Below are positions 15,848 to 22,292 of a stretch of DNA of 22,761 nucleotides, in pieces. Source of the DNA: Clostridia bacterium (lineage in GTDB: Bacteria; Bacillota; Clostridia; DUPQ01); NCBI GenBank assembly GCA_030592085.1, contig JAUUZV010000010.1, positions 1-22,761 on the forward strand. Direction: 5' to 3'. A program made the position numbers and the translations under genes. Position 1 is the first letter of the stretch, and every line of letters starts with the position of its first letter. The notes beneath the pieces were generated by a model that did no database searches, had not been told where the DNA came from, and saw nothing but the letters and a program-made list of their open reading frames with translations.

Positions 15848-16809
15848 TAACTTTTTTTATCAAATAGTGAACTAACTGATGTATCGTTGTAGATATTTTC
15901 AATTGCCTTTTTGAAAATATCATCAACTGATAAAATTTCAATTTTATCTATCATCTTTTCTTCTGCCATTTCTATGGTGTCAAGGCAATATAATTTTGAG
16001 ATAGCTGATTCTTGTATATTAGTTATAGCTTCACCTGATAGCACAGCATGTGTGCAACACGCAATTACTTCTTTAGCTCCTAACTTAATTAATTGGTTTG
16101 CAGCATTTGCTAAAGTTCCAGCTGTATCAATTAAATCATCAACTAAGATAGCTTTTCTATCTAATACATGACCAACAATATTTAATATTTCACTTTTATT
16201 TCGTTTTGTTCTTCTTTTATCTATAATTGCCAATGGAGCATTAAGTCGTTTTGCTAAGTTTCTTGCTCGCCCAACTGAACCTATATCAGGTGAAACAACT
16301 ACATACTCATCACTATTAATTATATTTTTTTTAAAATAGTCTGCAAGAATTGGCACTCCTTGTAAATGATCAACTGGTATATCAAAGAATCCTTCAAGTT
16401 GTGGTACGTGAAAATCCATTGTTAAAATTCTATTAGCACCCGCTTTGGTTAATATATTAGCTACTAGTTTAGCTGAAATAGGATCTCTAGCTTTTGATTT
16501 TCTGTCTTGTCTAGCATAACCAAAGTATGGAATAACTGCGGTTATTCTTCCAGCTGATGCTCTTTTTAATGCATCAATCATTATTAATAATTCCATTAAA
16601 TGATCGTTAACTGGTGGTGAAGTTGATTGGATAATATAAACATCTGAGCCTCTGACAGAGGTATTAATATCTACCATACATTCTCCATCTGAGAATCGGC
16701 CAACTTCTGATGGTGATAGTTCTATTCCTAACTTGTTTGCAATAGATTTCGCTAATTGAACATTTGCGTTTCCTGAAAATATTTTTAATTCTTTTCTTCT
16801 ACCGTTCAT
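15847..16809 (-). CDS. prs: Ribose-phosphate pyrophosphokinase (PRPP synthetase)
   Basis: Transfers pyrophosphate from ATP to ribose 5-phosphate, giving PRPP for purine, pyrimidine, His and Trp synthesis. The start ATG (16807-16809) is six bases after AGGAG, giving 320 residues; an in-frame TTG one codon earlier is too close to that site. Hallmarks: KIFSGNANVQLA and GRFSDGEC near the N-terminus, YFGYARQDRKSKARDPISAK (about 95-114), FHVPQLEGFFDIPVDHL (metal-site His; the usual form is LHAGQIQGFFDIP, so this stretch is slightly divergent), VVSPDIGSVGRA, and the PRPP loop ILVDDLIDTAGT. Forty-odd bases after the glmU-like gene with no terminator between them, so they are probably cotranscribed. 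Confidence 0.97.
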   Translation of the reverse strand: MNGRRKELKIFSGNANVQLAKSIANKLGIELSPSEVGRFSDGECMVDINTSVRGSDVYIIQSTSPPVNDHLMELLIMIDALKRASAGRITAVIPYFGYARQDRKSKARDPISAKLVANILTKAGANRILTMDFHVPQLEGFFDIPVDHLQGVPILADYFKKNIINSDEYVVVSPDIGSVGRARNLAKRLNAPLAIIDKRRTKRNKSEILNIVGHVLDRKAILVDDLIDTAGTLANAANQLIKLGAKEVIACCTHAVLSGEAITNIQESAISKLYCLDTIEMAEEKMIDKIEILSVDDIFKKAIENIYNDTSVSSLFDKKS

Positions 16810-16856
16810 CAATCACTCCTAGCGCCATTAAAGACTTTCATAGTATACAAGTAATA

Positions 16857-17774
16857 CTATTCCTTTTCAATCCTTTTATCTTCCTTTTTTTTCACCCATT
16901 CCTTTTTATTAATCTGACGTTCCCTTGCAATGGCTAAATCATAACTTTTTACATCTTGTGTAATAGTAGACCCAGCTGCAATATATGAATCATGTTCAAT
17001 TACAACGGGTGAAACCATGGTTACATTACACCCTATAAAAGAGCGATCTCCAATTGTAGTTTTATGTTTTTTCTTACCATCATAATTAGCTGTAATTACT
17101 CCACACGCAATATTACAAGTTTTACCCACTTCACTATCACCAATATATGTTAAATGTGAAATTTTTGTTTCATCACCAATAATCGATTTTTTTATTTCTA
17201 CAAAATCACCTATTTTAACATTATTTCCTATTACACTATCAGGCCTAATATATGCAAAAGGTCCCACATTACAATTACTTCCAATTAAGGAATTTACAAC
17301 TACAGATTTTAAAACTGTAGTTGATTCTTTTATATCACTATTTGTTATTTTACTTTCAGGTCCAATAATGCAATTTTCCCCGATATGGCAAGTTCCTTCT
17401 AAATAACAATTTGGATAAATTGTACAACCTTTACCAATTGTAACTTTCTCATCAATATATGAATCTCGTAAGTTAAGAAAGTGAACACCGCTTTTTAAGT
17501 GATTACGATTAATCTGTGTCTGTATTTCACCCATTGCATTATAAAAGTCACATTCCTCTTTAATTTGTCGATATGCATAGTTTGGATTACTAATTAATCT
17601 TTTAATATCATTCTCATGTAAATAAAATGCATCTTCATTAATAGAAATCTCTTTATCATCATCTAATACATAACCAAGATTTTTTAATTTTTTTATTAAA
17701 TAATACTTTGGTTTCTCTCCTGCAATTAAACGAACTCTATATTTATCGAAATATGCTATTTTTTTAATAATCAT
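16857..17774 (-). CDS. GlmU-like glucosamine-1-phosphate N-acetyltransferase (C-terminal half of GlmU only)
   Basis: 305 residues; full GlmU is about 455. Residues from about 95 on match the left-handed beta-helix acetyltransferase domain: DSYIDEKVTIGKGCTIYPN, GPFAYIRPDSVIG, GDFVEIKKS, SHLTYIGDSEVG, ITANYDGKKKHKTTIGD and IARERQ. Active-site residues of the GlmU acetyltransferase are all there (Arg in YIRP, Lys in VEIK, His and Tyr in SHLTYIGD, Asn in CNIACG, Lys in KKHKT). The uridyltransferase domain with its LxxGxGTRM signature is missing; the first 95 residues are an unrecognised charged segment. It should make GlcNAc-1-phosphate for peptidoglycan and depend on another gene for UDP transfer. 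It lies in the classical glmU position before prs. AGGAGG-like GGAGGAAC precedes the ATG. Confidence 0.85.
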   Translation of the reverse strand: MIIKKIAYFDKYRVRLIAGEKPKYYLIKKLKNLGYVLDDDKEISINEDAFYLHENDIKRLISNPNYAYRQIKEECDFYNAMGEIQTQINRNHLKSGVHFLNLRDSYIDEKVTIGKGCTIYPNCYLEGTCHIGENCIIGPESKITNSDIKESTTVLKSVVVNSLIGSNCNVGPFAYIRPDSVIGNNVKIGDFVEIKKSIIGDETKISHLTYIGDSEVGKTCNIACGVITANYDGKKKHKTTIGDRSFIGCNVTMVSPVVIEHDSYIAAGSTITQDVKSYDLAIARERQINKKEWVKKKEDKRIEKE

Positions 17775-17789
17775 TATAGTTCCTCCACT

Positions 17790-18485
17790 CTATGTTTTAG
17801 TATATATTAAGTAGTTGCTTTCAAAGGTATATAAAGGAAAAAATGAACCAAAAACTACTTTGTGATCAATTTTCTCTTTTTTTAAAAATTCTCTAGCAAA
17901 TGTCTCATGTTTAATATCGCTACTGTCAAAATATACATTTGGTGATTTTATAAACTTATCTTGTAGTGATGTAATCTCTTGTGATTTAAGATTAAGTAGA
18001 TATAATTGCAAATCATATGGGTTATTAGCAAGTACTTTTATTGTGGAAATATCAGGTAATTGTTGATTATATAAATAATCAAGTCTTATATCTCCCATTC
18101 TATAGGATATAAATAATTTTTTGTTTTCTTCTTTTACCATATGACAAAATTCATTAAATTTACTTCCTAATAAATCATATTTATGTATTGATGGATAAAT
18201 CCTAATTCCTTCATAAGAAAAATTATCATTAGCTTTTTTAATATCTCGATACAAATTAGGTAATGATACATTCATACTTATAACCATCTTATATTGACTA
18301 TCTTTTATTTCATTAAATAATTTTACATCCCCTTCAAAAGGGTCATTATAAAAAACACTTGATAAACTAGAAACATAACCTGATTCCACTTTATGTTTTT
18401 CATGGACTTTTTTCAAATCATCTATGGTGTTTTTTCGAAGATATCTAAATGGCCATTGGCCTATCATACAATTATAATCAATCAT
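17790..18485 (-). CDS. Degenerate amidohydrolase-fold protein, partner of the upstream hydrolase
   Basis: 231 residues with the outline of the Amidohydro_2 TIM-barrel family. The N-terminus MIDYNCMIGQWPFR occupies the place of the metal-binding D-x-H-x-H motif but has no His there, and VFGSFFPLY replaces the family FGSDxP, losing the metal Asp (about position 215). Between them, SYEGIRIYPSIHKYDL resembles the strand that in these enzymes leads to the active site. It overlaps the complete amidohydrolase gene by 4 bases (ATGA) and is followed 15 bases later by the glmU-like gene. A non-catalytic subunit or regulator of its partner is a reasonable inference; an independent enzyme with different chemistry cannot be excluded. 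Substrate unknown. Confidence 0.65.
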   Translation of the reverse strand: MIDYNCMIGQWPFRYLRKNTIDDLKKVHEKHKVESGYVSSLSSVFYNDPFEGDVKLFNEIKDSQYKMVISMNVSLPNLYRDIKKANDNFSYEGIRIYPSIHKYDLLGSKFNEFCHMVKEENKKLFISYRMGDIRLDYLYNQQLPDISTIKVLANNPYDLQLYLLNLKSQEITSLQDKFIKSPNVYFDSSDIKHETFAREFLKKEKIDHKVVFGSFFPLYTFESNYLIYTKT

Positions 18486-19216
18486 ACTCTCACTCCTAGA
18501 ATTCTTTGTGTGTTCTTATAATAAATCATTTCTTTTTGTTCTTTAGTTAAATTAGCACCTTCAACTTGGCCAATACACTGTAAACAACCAGTTGGTAAGT
18601 CTGTTCCAAAAAGAATCCTTTCTGCGCCAAGGTGTTCAACAGCATATGCTAAGTCATCTCCTCTAAAAATTGTTCCACTAAAATCAGTATAGACATTTTT
18701 TAAATCGCTAATACATCTGATACCATCATAACTATTCCCTCCTAAATGAGCCATTATTATGATTAGTTCTGGATATCGTAAAGCAAGATTTCTTACATGA
18801 ATAGCCGATGTTTCATATGGTAACTGACCAATAGCTTTTTTAAATGCATGAGTTAATATTGGTAAATTTTCCTTAATACAAAATTCCGCAATCTTATTTA
18901 CTCTTGGATCATCTACTAAACATGAAACCCATAATTTAATTGCAGAAAAACCTTCATCTAATCCTTTTTTGATTACTTCTATGCTATTGTCATGAACAGG
19001 GTCTGTATAAATAAAACCACCAATTCTGTAATCACTTTTCATAAAATCATAAGTTTTATTGTTATATCTTGTAACATCCTCTTTTGTTGGATAATAAACT
19101 TGTAAAGTAGACACAAAAACTTTATCAATAGAAAAAGTGTCTAATACTTTAGTAATGGTCTCACGATTTTCTTTGTCATGTTCATCCCATAAGTGGGCAT
19201 GCATATCAATAATCAT
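18482..19216 (-). CDS. Amidohydrolase family protein (Amidohydro_2 type metal-dependent hydrolase)
   Basis: 244-residue TIM-barrel hydrolase with the complete metal-site set: D-M-H-A-H at residues 4-8, THAF (His near 123), MAHLGG (near 155) and FGTDLP with Asp206. This pattern belongs to the family of gamma-resorcylate decarboxylase, ACMSD and related hydrolases and decarboxylases. GFSAIKLWVSCLVDDPRV is the typical strand after the first domain. The substrate cannot be named. It sits between the spoVG terminator and the glmU-like gene in a place where spoVG and glmU are normally adjacent, and it probably heads the operon amidohydrolase pair - glmU-like - prs. A TATAAT lies at 19264-19269, but its start site would fall in the spoVG terminator hairpin. 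Confidence 0.85.
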   Translation of the reverse strand: MIIDMHAHLWDEHDKENRETITKVLDTFSIDKVFVSTLQVYYPTKEDVTRYNNKTYDFMKSDYRIGGFIYTDPVHDNSIEVIKKGLDEGFSAIKLWVSCLVDDPRVNKIAEFCIKENLPILTHAFKKAIGQLPYETSAIHVRNLALRYPELIIIMAHLGGNSYDGIRCISDLKNVYTDFSGTIFRGDDLAYAVEHLGAERILFGTDLPTGCLQCIGQVEGANLTKEQKEMIYYKNTQRILGVRV

Positions 19217-19241
19217 ATAAAATCCTTAATTACGCAAAAAA

Positions 19242-19262
19242 GTCGTAAGTTAATCCTACGAC
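19242..19262 (-). terminator. Terminator of spoVG
   Basis: Stem GTCGTA/TACGAC with a 9-base loop, followed on the minus strand by TTTTTT. It lies 57 bases after the spoVG stop and just before the amidohydrolase gene. The stem is short, so partial read-through into the following operon is plausible. Confidence 0.7.
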
Positions 19263-19318
19263 AATTATATCATATTCCCTTAAGTTTATTTGCTATCTGT
19301 TTTATCAAGTGTTTTACT

Positions 19319-19600
19319 TTATGGTGTTTCATCCCCTGGTTCTTCATCATCAGGTTCATTATAATTCTCTAATATGAGCTTTTCAAGAAATTTCCGTGTT
19401 TCTGAATTAATTGGATGTGCAATGTCTTTAAATTGTCCATCTGGAGTTTTTCTACTTGGCATTGCGATAAACAGTCCGTTTTGGCTTTCAATCACTTTAA
19501 TGTCATGAACTGCAAAGCAGTCGTCAATTGTAAGTGAGACAACAGCCTTCATTTTTCCACCTGTTGTGATCTTTCGGATACGCACGTCCGTAATGTTCAT
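19319..19600 (-). CDS. spoVG: SpoVG family RNA/DNA-binding regulator
   Basis: 93 residues. MNITDVRIRKITTGGKMKAVVSLTIDD at the start, FAVHDIKVIESQNGLFIAMPSRKTPDGQFKDIAHPIN in the middle and a helix followed by an acidic tail (NEPDDEEPGDETP) are the full SpoVG signature. Members bind nucleic acid and affect cell division, capsule, virulence or sporulation genes depending on the species. The gene is in its usual place upstream of glmU-prs, although here two amidohydrolase genes intervene. AGGAAGGGGA precedes the ATG. The leader contains a 6-bp inverted repeat, and the region upstream is shared with a divergent ECF-type promoter. Confidence 0.97.
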   Translation of the reverse strand: MNITDVRIRKITTGGKMKAVVSLTIDDCFAVHDIKVIESQNGLFIAMPSRKTPDGQFKDIAHPINSETRKFLEKLILENYNEPDDEEPGDETP

Positions 19601-19633
19601 GGTTTTCCCCTTCCTAAGATATATAATACAGCC

Positions 19634-19649
19634 ATGTGTGGTTACACAT
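19634..19649 (-). promoter_or_regulatory. Inverted repeat in the spoVG leader
   Basis: ATGTGT-GGTT-ACACAT, a perfect 6-bp arm repeat 34-49 bases before the spoVG start. It could be an operator half-pair or a small RNA hairpin. No regulator was recognised. Confidence 0.4.
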
Positions 19650-19698
19650 AACGTTATTTCTTATTCAGTTTTTACAATAATTATCACCCGTTACAAGT

Positions 19699-19704
19699 AT
19701 TATA
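19699..19704 (-). promoter_or_regulatory. Possible -10 element of spoVG
   Basis: TATAAT on the minus strand about 100 bases before spoVG. The matching -35 (TTTTAA at 17 bases) is weak. It lies within 30-35 bases of the divergent ECF -35 at 19733, so the two transcription start regions would compete. Confidence 0.4.
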
Positions 19705-19732
19705 CACTATTTTACTTTTTTTTAAAACTTTT

Positions 19733-19761
19733 TGAAACTATTTGCCATCTCATCCCTCTTA
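19733..19761 (+). promoter_or_regulatory. ECF-sigma promoter of the small plus-strand gene
   Basis: The -35 TGAAAC (19733-19738), a 16-base spacer and the -10 CCTCTTA (19755-19761). The surrounding 42 bases (19729-19770) match the region before the ECF sigma gene (21573-21614, minus strand) at 39 positions, which marks both as targets of the same sigma factor. Confidence 0.75.
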
Positions 19762-19797
19762 TATATGTAAAACGTTATATAGGGGGTTAATATAATT

Positions 19798-20112
19798 ATG
19801 GATTTATTAAAAACATACTCAAATAACATTGCTTCAGTTAGCTCAACCATGATAAAAGGGTATGTGTTAACAGATACCCAGTTTGTGGTAGACTCAATTG
19901 AATTTACAATGTATTTCCAAAGAGAAGTTAGTGGTAATTGGTCCACAATTGCAACTAGATCTGCAACAGTTTATACCACAGATCAACAGACAAAAACTGA
20001 ATATCTTACAATAACTACAGGATATAACTATCGTATAAGAACTATTCATACTGCTAGGGATAATGAAGATGTTGAATCTAGGACAATAACTTCATCTGTT
20101 CTTTCAATGTAA
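19798..20112 (+). CDS. Small beta-rich protein under ECF-sigma control, function unknown
   Basis: 104 residues, the only clear intact plus-strand gene. No signal peptide, lipobox or membrane helix is visible, and a stop codon 15-18 bases upstream in frame rules out a hidden leader. Alternating polar and hydrophobic strands (SSTMIKGYVLTDTQF, SIEFTMYFQREVSGNWSTI, TGYNYRIRTIHTAR, near-end SRTITSSVLSM) resemble small Ig/Fn3-like proteins of Firmicutes with the pattern 'I-x-x-TMYLQ...GxW...GYxYRV', most of which are secreted. Homology is from pattern memory only. AGGGGG lies 11 bases before the ATG, a little far. The gene converges on the sigma/anti-sigma operon and shares its promoter sequence, so it is probably a dedicated output of that sigma factor. 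Confidence 0.7.
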   Translation: MDLLKTYSNNIASVSSTMIKGYVLTDTQFVVDSIEFTMYFQREVSGNWSTIATRSATVYTTDQQTKTEYLTITTGYNYRIRTIHTARDNEDVESRTITSSVLSM

Positions 20113-20145
20113 TTACCCGCTCCAATTTAGTAATATGGTAAAAAC

Positions 20146-20171
20146 AAACAGCTACCTCACGGTAGCTGTTT
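20146..20171. terminator. Bidirectional terminator between the small gene and the anti-sigma gene
   Basis: Perfect 11-bp stem AAACAGCTACC/GGTAGCTGTTT with the loop TCAC. The minus direction ends in TTTGTTTTT (good for the anti-sigma operon); the plus direction ends in TTTAATT (weaker). It serves both converging units. Confidence 0.85.
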
Positions 20172-20197
20172 AATTAGTGTTTTTATAATTTATAAAA

Positions 20198-20938
20198 CTA
20201 TTCAAATAGTGACTCAATTACTTTTATTAATTCCCACTCAGTAATAATTCCACTTATACTAAAATAAATATTATCATATATAAAGGTTGCATCATGTGTT
20301 TTATATTTTTCATCTTTACTTAGGGCAACAATAATGTTATTAATAGTAATCTCTTTATATGTTACTCTCGTTGAACCCCCTTTTATATTTGTATCTTCAT
20401 ATAAGTATTTCATATTAATACGAATATAATATTGCAATGTGCTTTCAAATAAAATATTAACATTAATTGGACCAACTAGATCTTCTGAATAAGTAATGAC
20501 TTCTAAATTATAGATATCAGGTACATATGATGGAAAATATAATTTAGTATTCATTCTATCTCTTGCTGTGCTCACATCATAAAACTCAATTAATAAATTA
20601 TAATCTGTGTTTTCTAACACAGTATAATTATCTTTATTATTTATTTCAAAGTCACTAGACTGGCTCTCTTGAGTATATTTAATATTAAATAATTTAAATT
20701 TTAATGCATTAACTTCTGGTGAATCACTAAATAATAAAGCAACAAAAGCAATTGTAACAAAGGCTAGTAAAAATAAGGTGGGTTTAACAACATAATTAAA
20801 TGCTTTTTTTCTCTTTCTCTTTTTGATCCTCCCCATAATTTCATCAAGTGGAGTAATCTCAAATAAAGGTTGTTGTTGGTAAACAACATTCTTTGCTTGT
20901 TCGCTTAATATATCTTGTAAGTTTTTTTCGTTACTCAT
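20198..20938 (-). CDS. Transmembrane anti-sigma factor (DUF4367-like extracytoplasmic domain)
   Basis: 246 residues. The cytoplasmic part (about 1-47) ends in the basic stretch RIKKRKRKKAFNY. One membrane helix (about 50-68, PTLFLLAFVTIAFVALLF) is followed by an outside domain of about 175 residues. In that domain KLYFPSYVPDIYNLEVITYS resembles the start of DUF4367-type domains found in Firmicutes anti-sigma factors, with later beta strands and a C-terminal helix. The gene overlaps the sigma gene by 8 bases, the usual ECF sigma/anti-sigma arrangement. No zinc-binding HxxxCxxC anti-sigma motif is present in the N-terminal part. It is predicted to hold the sigma factor at the membrane until an envelope signal arrives. 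Function is inferred from topology and operon position. Confidence 0.78.
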   Translation of the reverse strand: MSNEKNLQDILSEQAKNVVYQQQPLFEITPLDEIMGRIKKRKRKKAFNYVVKPTLFLLAFVTIAFVALLFSDSPEVNALKFKLFNIKYTQESQSSDFEINNKDNYTVLENTDYNLLIEFYDVSTARDRMNTKLYFPSYVPDIYNLEVITYSEDLVGPINVNILFESTLQYYIRINMKYLYEDTNIKGGSTRVTYKEITINNIIVALSKDEKYKTHDATFIYDNIYFSISGIITEWELIKVIESLFE

Positions 20939-21434
20939 TATCGTTTCTTTCTAATATTCTTTTTATCTTTTCTAAAGCTCTTTTATTCCTAGTTTTTACA
21001 GTATTAACATTTAAATGAAGAGTTTTTGATATTTCATCAAATGTCATTTCACAATAATATTTATAATGTAATATGTATTGATCAACACTGTCTAATTCTA
21101 ATATTGCGTCATACATACGCTTCTCTGTTTCTCCATTGATATATTTCTTCTCAATTGATAACTCTTCTGACATAAGTTCTTTATCTAAATGACCATTAGG
21201 AATTTCTCGTTTATTCTTTACTAAATAATTTACACTTTCTCGCTTAGCAATTTGAAAAATCCACGATTTAAACTTACTATCATCTTTTAATTGTTTTCTA
21301 TGTTCTAGGGCAGAAATAATTGTTTCCATTATAACATCATCACAAGATATCATATTTTTGACGATACTAAATATAAATTTATATAACTTTTCATAATTAA
21401 ATTCAAGTTCGTCATTAAATTGGTTTTTAGTCAT
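20931..21434 (-). CDS. ECF-family RNA polymerase sigma factor
   Basis: 167 residues from the ATG at 21432-21434, which follows GGGGGAG; a longer frame starts upstream of that site and runs through the promoter, so it is rejected. Region 2 spans about 10-75: LYKFIFSIVKN, then SWIFQIAKRESVNYLVKN, the -10 recognition/melting helix. Region 4 spans about 110-160: ILELDSVDQYILHYKYYCEMTFDEISKTL followed by the helix-turn-helix NVNTVKTRNKRALEKIKRIL. Regions 1 and 3 are absent, as in all ECF factors. Two promoters are visible: an ECF-type one at 21582-21610, which implies autoregulation, and a sigma-A one at 21463-21491. The gene overlaps the anti-sigma gene. Confidence 0.92.
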   Translation of the reverse strand: MTKNQFNDELEFNYEKLYKFIFSIVKNMISCDDVIMETIISALEHRKQLKDDSKFKSWIFQIAKRESVNYLVKNKREIPNGHLDKELMSEELSIEKKYINGETEKRMYDAILELDSVDQYILHYKYYCEMTFDEISKTLHLNVNTVKTRNKRALEKIKRILERNDNE

Positions 21435-21462
21435 TTCTCCCCCTACATATCCAAGTAAGAGA

Positions 21463-21491
21463 ATTATACCATAATAAGAAAAGGGAACCAA
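21463..21491 (-). promoter_or_regulatory. Sigma-A-type promoter of the ECF sigma operon
   Basis: The -35 TTGGTT (21486-21491), 17 bases and an extended -10 TGGTATAAT (TATAAT at 21463-21468). It would give basal expression. The -35 lies inside the 3' arm of the leader stem described at 21479-21566. Confidence 0.7.
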
Positions 21492-21566
21492 CTATTTAGC
21501 TAGTTATAAGTAAAGATACTTTGTAGCTTTCATGAAAAAAGCTTAGAGAATTGTTAGTCCCCTTTT
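21479..21566 (-). other. Structured leader between the ECF promoter and the sigma gene
   Basis: On the minus strand AAAAGGGGACTAAC (21553-21566) can pair over 14 bp, with two G-U pairs, with GTTGGTTCCCTTTT (21479-21492), which is followed by CTTATT. Inside lie AGCTTT...AAAGCT and AACTA...TAGTT hairpins; the latter overlaps the long arm and would compete with it. This looks like an attenuator or switch in transcripts started at the ECF promoter. No folding calculation was run. Confidence 0.4.
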
Positions 21567-21581
21567 ATCTTGTTACATATA

Positions 21582-21610
21582 TAAGAGGGATAAAATGGCA
21601 AAAAGTTTCA
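21582..21610 (-). promoter_or_regulatory. ECF-sigma autoregulatory promoter
   Basis: On the minus strand the -35 TGAAAC (21605-21610), a 16-base spacer and the -10 CCTCTTA (21582-21588). It is nearly identical to the site at 19733-19761 (39 of 42 bases). It drives towards the sigma/anti-sigma operon about 150 bases downstream. Confidence 0.75.
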
Positions 21611-21679
21611 AAAATTTTTATTTATTTTTAAAAAAGTGAAATAATTATATATATTTTGTCAATATAGAATGGAATTTTT

Positions 21680-22291
21680 CTATTTACGGCTTTTTATAAT
21701 TTTTAATCGGGTAAAGTCTTCCCTGTCTTTTTCCTCTAATGAATTCGCAATTATTTTAGTTAATTGATCATAACGAGGTATTAAAATATTTTGTAAGGCA
21801 TTTGCTCGTTTTTGTGTCCGCTTAATATTTACTGCTAATCTAAAAACAGTATTTTCAACTTGTGCTAGCTGAAAGGTTAACTTTTTAACTTTATCAAATT
21901 GAAAACAAGCTTCATCCAAAGCCATATTAGTTCGTGAAAATCCATATTGTGGTGTTAATGGTTGGTCCTCATAGGATACCATGGGGATTTCTACTCCCAT
22001 TACATGTCTTATTTTTAGCTTTACACTATTATCTTCTTTTATTGCAAAACCAATTTGCTCCACATTTTTAATTCCTAAATGAATATTTGCATTTTGTAAC
22101 TGAGCATAAGCTTTTTCATAAGTGGTTTTTATTTCTTCTTGTAGTTTTTTAGAATCATCAATTAGTGACATCATTTCTCTTATTAATATATTTCGCTTTT
22201 TATCAAGTAAATCATACCCTTGTTTTGAAAGAGCTAATGTATTTTTTGCTTTTATCAGATTTCCTTTTGTTGGAAAGTGATTGATATCCAT
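21680..22291 (-). CDS. atpD: V-type ATP synthase subunit D
   Basis: Central rotor-stalk subunit of the A/V-type ATPase, coupling ATP hydrolysis or synthesis in A3B3 to the membrane ring. 203 residues from the ATG at 22289-22291 (AAAGGA upstream); a longer frame would overlap subunit B and lacks its own site. The N-terminus MDINHFPTKGNLIKAKNTLALSKQGYDLLDKKRNIL matches the subunit D signature (xPTKxxLxxLKxxLxxAxxGxxLLKxKRdxL). Long N- and C-terminal helices suit the coiled-coil stalk, and VNIKRTQKRANALQNILIPRY is the conserved C-terminal stretch. It begins one base after the subunit B stop, in the usual B-D order. Whether the pump uses H+ or Na+ is not visible here, as the ring subunit is outside. 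Confidence 0.95.
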   Translation of the reverse strand: MDINHFPTKGNLIKAKNTLALSKQGYDLLDKKRNILIREMMSLIDDSKKLQEEIKTTYEKAYAQLQNANIHLGIKNVEQIGFAIKEDNSVKLKIRHVMGVEIPMVSYEDQPLTPQYGFSRTNMALDEACFQFDKVKKLTFQLAQVENTVFRLAVNIKRTQKRANALQNILIPRYDQLTKIIANSLEEKDREDFTRLKIIKSRK

Positions 22292-22292
22292 A

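Noticed and set aside
18482..18485. Frameshift splitting one long amidohydrolase into two genes
   Set aside because: Each gene has its own complete barrel start and end (two separate N-terminal and two FGxxxP segments), so these are two genes with a normal ATGA overlap.
19264..19269. TATAAT as promoter of the amidohydrolase operon
   Set aside because: No -35 at a proper distance, and transcription would begin inside the spoVG terminator hairpin; left as an uncertain possibility only.
21435..21491. Longer start for the ECF sigma factor
   Set aside because: The extension runs through the sigma-A promoter -10 and the GGGGGAG ribosome binding site; the ATG at 21434 gives the normal ECF length.
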